A DNA stretch of 64,000 bases from Paramecium pentaurelia (lineage: Eukaryota > Ciliophora > Oligohymenophorea > Peniculida > Parameciidae). The DNA lies in NCBI GenBank assembly GCA_905183005.1, contig CAJJDO010000003.1, positions 704,659 through 768,658 on the forward strand, given 5' to 3'. Position numbers and translations under genes: made by a program. The notes beneath the pieces were generated by a model. It saw only the letters and a list, made by a program, of their open reading frames with translations, made no database searches and had not been told where the DNA came from. How positions within the stretch are numbered: position 1 is the first letter of the stretch; every line of letters starts with the position of its first letter. Shown piece after piece: positions 60,152-64,000 of the stretch.

Positions 60152-61474
60152 TATTATCATTATTTCTGGGCAATAGAGCTGTCAATTTAGGAATCACTTC
60201 CTAATATCTTGATGTATATATATTATTGTGATTGTGTTAGTTATAAAATAAATTTTAAGAAGAAGACCCTATTTTACATCAATATGATCATAACAATAGA
60301 CCTCATGCATTATACTTTGGAAATGATCTAGATCTAAGTAAATCATTAAATAGAATCAATATGAATTCATTAAAATAAGAAACATAAGAAGTGCCTATTA
60401 TAAATGAATAAGAAGAAGATGAACCATAGATTATAAAATTAACTTAAAAATATTTACATGAATTGAAAATAGATTCAAAATAGATATACAATTATAAAAA
60501 GAATTTTGAAAATGAAAATGACCTTTTCATGACTAATTTGGATTCAGCATAAGTGGAATAATTTTAAGATAATATATAAACTCAATTAGAAAAAGCAGAT
60601 TAATGTGATGGTTTTGAATTAGTAATAGATTGTGAAACATGTTATGGAGAAATTGGATTGAAAGTAGTTGATTCTTTAAATGATCTACAAGGAAATAGTA
60701 AAACACCTAAAATAGTAATTTCTATTCTTGATCCAAATATGAATACAAAAAATAGAATTATAAATAGGTATATAATTTAAATTTACTTAATTTAGATCAT
60801 TAACTTTAACACAATATTAAGAAAATTCTACATTATTGGTTCCTTTAGAATTGAAAGAAATGTAAATTCATTCAAAACAATTAGAACTTAATTAATAGTA
60901 TTCATTTCTTATCAATAATATACTTTCATCATATAAATGTACTTAAGAGTATGTGAGTATGCATGAATTCTGTAAAAGAATTACACCTGCTCCTTAAAAT
61001 AATATATTTAATATTTTAGCTTCAATTCCATCACTTTAAGATAAGCCAGAGAATAACATATTGAATTATAAATAAGCTAAGAATTTGGATAAGTTTTATT
61101 TTTCATAAGATATTATAAATATGAATTCAGAAAGAGAATCATATGGAGAATCATATTTTTTAAGAGGTATTTCACCATTTCCAAATGAAAGAAATCTAAA
61201 GTCATATGGTGTAGATATTAGAATATTGGATTATATATATTAAGTTCCTTAATTATATGATTATACTGATGTAATGCCATTTCATAGTAACATTTTTAGT
61301 AATGAAAGTTATAAATATACTTTACTAAAATTATACAAAGAATTAAATAGTATTAAGAAAATGGGATTTTTGTAATATGAAAAATAATCTTTTGAAGATG
61401 ATTAATAATTAAAATATGATTTATGTTAATTGATAGAGAATTATGGTGGTATTGATGAAGAAGAATAATTATGA
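60148..61474 (+). CDS. MSTO1: Misato/DML1 homologue (tubulin-like mitochondrial factor)
   Basis: Misato proteins carry tubulin-like segments and affect mitochondrial inheritance and morphology. The N-terminus MILSLFLGNRAVNLGITSQY aligns with the tubulin-type first strand (REIxTLQxGxxxNxVG). A 27-nt intron (60214-60240, it contains TGA) follows, then HNNRPHALYFGNDLDLSKSL, a variable acidic region, and the Misato box CDGFELVIDCETCYGEIGLK. A 28-nt intron (60768-60795) is clean. C-terminal blocks: YVSMHEFCKRITPAP, RGISPFPNERNLKSYGV, SNIFSNESYKYTLLKLYKEL. About 424 residues, as usual (human 570, yeast 475). The ATG at 60148-60150 overlaps the XRN2 stop (60149-60151) in the string ATGA; because the first strand starts right at this Met, a later start is unlikely. 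Confidence 0.72.
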
Positions 61475-61509
61475 TTGTTATTTATTTATTAATATATATT
61501 TGATCATAA

Positions 61510-61794
61510 TCAAATAAGATCTTGAAATCCAAATCTCTTTCTAAAGTTTATTACTTCTTCACTTGATAATTTACTATCATTTCTGTATTAGATTTCATCA
61601 AAATCTATTGTAAATTCAAAACTTTTATTTACTTCTTCTTCTATATTTTCTTCTTCTATTATTAAGAAAATGTGTACCCAATCTTGGATAACCTAAACAA
61701 TTTATTAAATTAAATTACTTGCTAACATTAGTATGGGTACAGTGAAAATAGTGACATCAATGCCTAATCTAACATACCATGGGATGGGTCTCAT
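61510..61794 (-). CDS. Small one-helix membrane protein, 94 aa
   Basis: MRPIPWYVRLGIDVTIFTVP opens with an N-terminal hydrophobic anchor (IFTVPILMLASNL), then an acidic stretch (IEEENIEEEVNKSF) and a charged C-terminus (SSEEVINFRKRFGFQDLI). TGA at 61510-61512. A mitochondrial or ER accessory subunit is possible from size and layout (many respiratory-chain and PAM-type subunits look like this), but no family was recognised. Its ATG is only 21 bp from the divergent + strand start at 61816. Confidence 0.6.
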
Positions 61795-61815
61795 TTAATA
61801 ATATTTAATAAATTA

Positions 61816-62301
61816 ATGTAAAATAATAATTGTTTGTTTTGTGAGAAATAAAGATTAGAAGGAGCCATCCATTATCCATCTTTATTATAAACAGTATTAA
61901 TTTAATCTATAAAGGCATTATATTTAAAGTACAATCCTCAAGATGAAATGAATATAGATGATCTTATTAAACATTCCCATAAGAAATGGGTTATAGATTT
62001 CTATGAGAAATCATAAGATATATAAGACTAAGAATTTCTCAAGAAATACTATGATTGTCATGAGATCATCTCTAAATTAATTGATTTAACAGAATATTAC
62101 AAATATAGATTGGACACACCTAATCTATTTATGCTTCCATTATTTAAATTGATAAAAAATTACAATAAATTACGAAAGTATCATTTTCAATATTTAGAGA
62201 TTATCATTACACTTAAATCAAATATAAATTAAAAATATTGTTACCTTAAAATCGTAATAATGTTGATGTTCAATTTACATAATTATTGTAATTAACAATG
62301 A
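61816..62301 (+). CDS. Hypothetical protein, 161 aa
   Basis: MQNNNCLFCEKQRLEGAIHY has a CxxC pair at the N-terminus; then a helical body (LQTVLIQSIKALYLKYNPQD; DLIKHSHKKWVIDFYEKSQ; KKYYDCHEIISKLIDLTEYY; PNLFMLPLFKLIKNYNKLRK). The last ~30 residues (ending in NLHNYCNQQ) have noncoding-like composition; the true end may come earlier through an intron at 62,239 (GTTACCTT...). As written, the stop TGA at 62299-62301 overlaps the ATG of the next gene. Confidence 0.6.
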
Positions 62302-62780
62302 GTAAACAAGAAGAAGAATAATAATCTTTGATTTCTCTCTTAAATAAATTCTAACCATAATAAAATAAAATGCCTAAATAAATTAAATCATATACTCAAT
62401 AATCAAGTTTATCAACATCTAAATTAATTTCGAAACCCTTGATTAAACAAAGTGAATAATTAAGTAGAAAACTTAAATCCATTTTAAATGGAGATATTCG
62501 TTAATAAATACCATAATCATTGCCAAAACAATAATAAATAAAGAAGACATAATCAAAATCTCATTCTACTATTAAATTTCATACTCTCCACAGTATAAAT
62601 AATAATTCAAAAAAATTGAGTATGTAATCAAGTTAATCAAATTTGTAATAAATTAAAACTTTGGGATAAAGCAAAATTGGATCATAGGCAGATATAATTA
62701 GTAGTATTTACTTATAGAAAAACAATCCTATTGTTAAAAATAGATAACAAAGAAAATTAATTTAATTATTTTATAAATGA
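62298..62780 (+). CDS. Hypothetical disordered protein, 160 aa
   Basis: ATG 62298, TGA 62778-62780, single exon. Ser/Gln/Lys-rich throughout (SYTQQSSLSTSKLISKPLIK; KQQQIKKTQSKSHSTIKFHT; MQSSQSNLQQIKTLGQSKIG) with a basic C-terminus (KNRQQRKLIQLFYK). Low-complexity, probably intrinsically disordered; no domain. Could also be the end of the preceding gene if an intron has been missed. Confidence 0.5.
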
Positions 62781-63431
62781 TTATATTATTAAAATTACAA
62801 TTTAATTCACATCATATCTTAAAGGAATTTCAATCAATCAAATTGATTATTTTATCATCTAATAGAATTAAAGTAAACTCAATAATTCAAAATAATTCAA
62901 AATATTCAATTTTTATAATGATTATTCGATATATTTATTCTTATATCTACTAATTACTTAAAATTTTAATATGAAAATACATAACTAATTTAATGTGATT
63001 TTAATACTATACTATAATTAATCGAACTATCTTTGAATAAAGTTACAATAAAACTAATAAAAATTATATGTCATAGTTAGTTATACAATTTAATTTATGA
63101 TACTTAGACTTAAAAAATATAGATTGAAAGGAATATTAATGATTTTTCATTTCTTTTTGATCAGAATTATTAAAATACTTATATTTAATTACATATCATT
63201 ACATGATCTATGTTTTTATAAGAATATTAGAATTTATTAAATTTTATTATTAAAAAGTTAAAAATAGAAAAAATATGAATTAAATTATTATTATCTTTGA
63301 GATTTACAGAGAACAAAGTTACAGTTTTACAATAATGCTCATGTACAAGAGAAAATTATTTATTAATTTCCTTAAAGATTTATTACTGAAATAATAATGT
63401 ATATTGATATTTAATATATAAAATTAAAGTT
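62781..63431. other. Intergenic, nothing supportable
   Basis: About 650 bp of AT-rich DNA upstream of the CDPK. Frames are short and no regulatory motif can be called. Confidence 0.6.
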
Positions 63432-64000
63432 ATGGGTTGTTTATAACCTAAGAAACTAAATAGGATAGTTGCTATGTAAACTACTAATAAAGATCTCGTA
63501 TTCACTTCTACTGCAGATATTCATAAACTTTATTCGTTTGGTAAAGTATTAGGGATTGGTGCTTTTGGAAAAGTATTAACTGCGAAGATGAGAAATAATA
63601 ATTCGAAACATTATGCGATTAAAATGATAGATAAGAGAAAAGTAAGAGGGAGAGAAGCAATGTTAGCAAATGAGATATATGTCTTATAGAAGTTAGATCA
63701 TCCTAATATAATTAAATTTTATGAGGTATATCAAAATGAACTATACTTTTACATAATTATGGACTATTGTGAAGGAGGGGAATTAGTGGAACGAATATAA
63801 AAAAGTCAAAAAAATCTTAGTGAAGGTCAAGTGCAGAACATTATATTTAAAGTAAATATTAAATGTTAACTGAGATCTGTTCAGCAATTATGTATATCCA
63901 TGAATAGGGTATTATACATAGAGATATAAAGCCTGAAAATATTTTATTTTCAACAAAAGATCCAAATGCTGAACCAAAATTAATCGATTTTGGATTGGCT
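63432..64000 (+). CDS. Calcium-dependent protein kinase (CDPK), 3'-truncated by window
   Basis: CDPKs join a CaMK-type kinase to calmodulin-like EF-hands; the latter would lie beyond the window. Start MGCLQPKKLNRIVAMQTTNK (likely N-myristoylated and palmitoylated), then FGKVLGIGAFGKVLTAKM (glycine loop), HYAIKMIDKRKV (ATP Lys), EIYVLQKLDHPNIIKFYEVY, and IIMDYCEGGELVERIQK. A 23-nt intron (63852-63874) joins IIFK to ICSAIMYIHEQGIIHRDIKP; then ENILFST and LIDFGLA at the end of the sequence. The extended ENILFSTKDPNAEPKLIDFG loop (insert between ENIL and DFG) is typical of ciliate and apicomplexan CDPKs. Without the EF-hands, plain CaMK cannot be excluded. Confidence 0.8.

Noticed and set aside
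1..64000. Bacterial contamination, tRNA, rRNA or CRISPR arrays
   Set aside because: TAA/TAG-as-Gln, mini-introns and eukaryotic families run throughout; no cloverleaf or repeat-spacer pattern was noticed.

Overview
The window is ciliate macronuclear DNA, almost certainly Paramecium. TAA and TAG read as glutamine inside clear protein families (P4-ATPase, XRN2, prohibitin, Misato) and TGA is the only working stop. Introns are tiny (20-31 nt, very often exactly 25 nt, usually GTA...TAG). The DNA is extremely AT-rich, genes sit tens of bases apart, and no operon, tRNA, rRNA or CRISPR is visible. Intron-containing coordinates below give the full span from start codon to stop codon.

Layout. 1-4.5 kb: the end of an unknown Gln-rich gene and a secreted Cys-rich protein with a beta/gamma-crystallin-like C-terminus, interrupted by a 232-N gap inside a near-perfect 1,145-bp-period duplication. 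4.6-12.1 kb: an XLF/Cernunnos-like NHEJ factor, a small putatively acylated protein, a P4-ATPase lipid flippase, and a LITAF-domain membrane protein. 12.7-19.5 kb: a cGMP-dependent-type protein kinase, a decayed or unresolved gene, and a HOOK-family microtubule linker whose 5' part is repeated exactly on both sides of a single N (assembly artefact). 20-28.2 kb: a compact block with a hypothetical protein, an FLVCR-like MFS carrier, EMC5, eEF1B-gamma, a coiled-coil protein, an acetyl-CoA-transporter-like MFS protein and a syntaxin.

28.3-34.5 kb is low in genes: small hypothetical genes and two visibly broken genes, one with a cyclic-nucleotide-binding domain and one an NAD-dependent epimerase. 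34.5-44.4 kb is one giant gene with more than twenty Cys-rich repeats, a REJ-like stalk and C-terminal membrane helices. 45.2-54 kb holds hypothetical genes and an SNF1/AMPK-type kinase. 54.6-64 kb is very dense: a MORN protein, a RAP1-like protein, prohibitin-2, XRN2, Misato (its ATG overlaps the XRN2 stop), three small genes, and the start of a calcium-dependent protein kinase cut by the window end.

Functionally the window is a set of independent eukaryotic housekeeping and signalling genes: membrane traffic (flippase, HOOK, syntaxin, EMC5), kinases (PKG-like, SNF1-like, CDPK), RNA and mitochondrial upkeep (XRN2, prohibitin, Misato) and DNA repair (XLF). It is not one pathway. The more unusual features are genome-structural: assembly duplications, overlapping ATGA start/stop codons, stopless 3n mini-introns, a possible non-AG splice acceptor, and gene relics.
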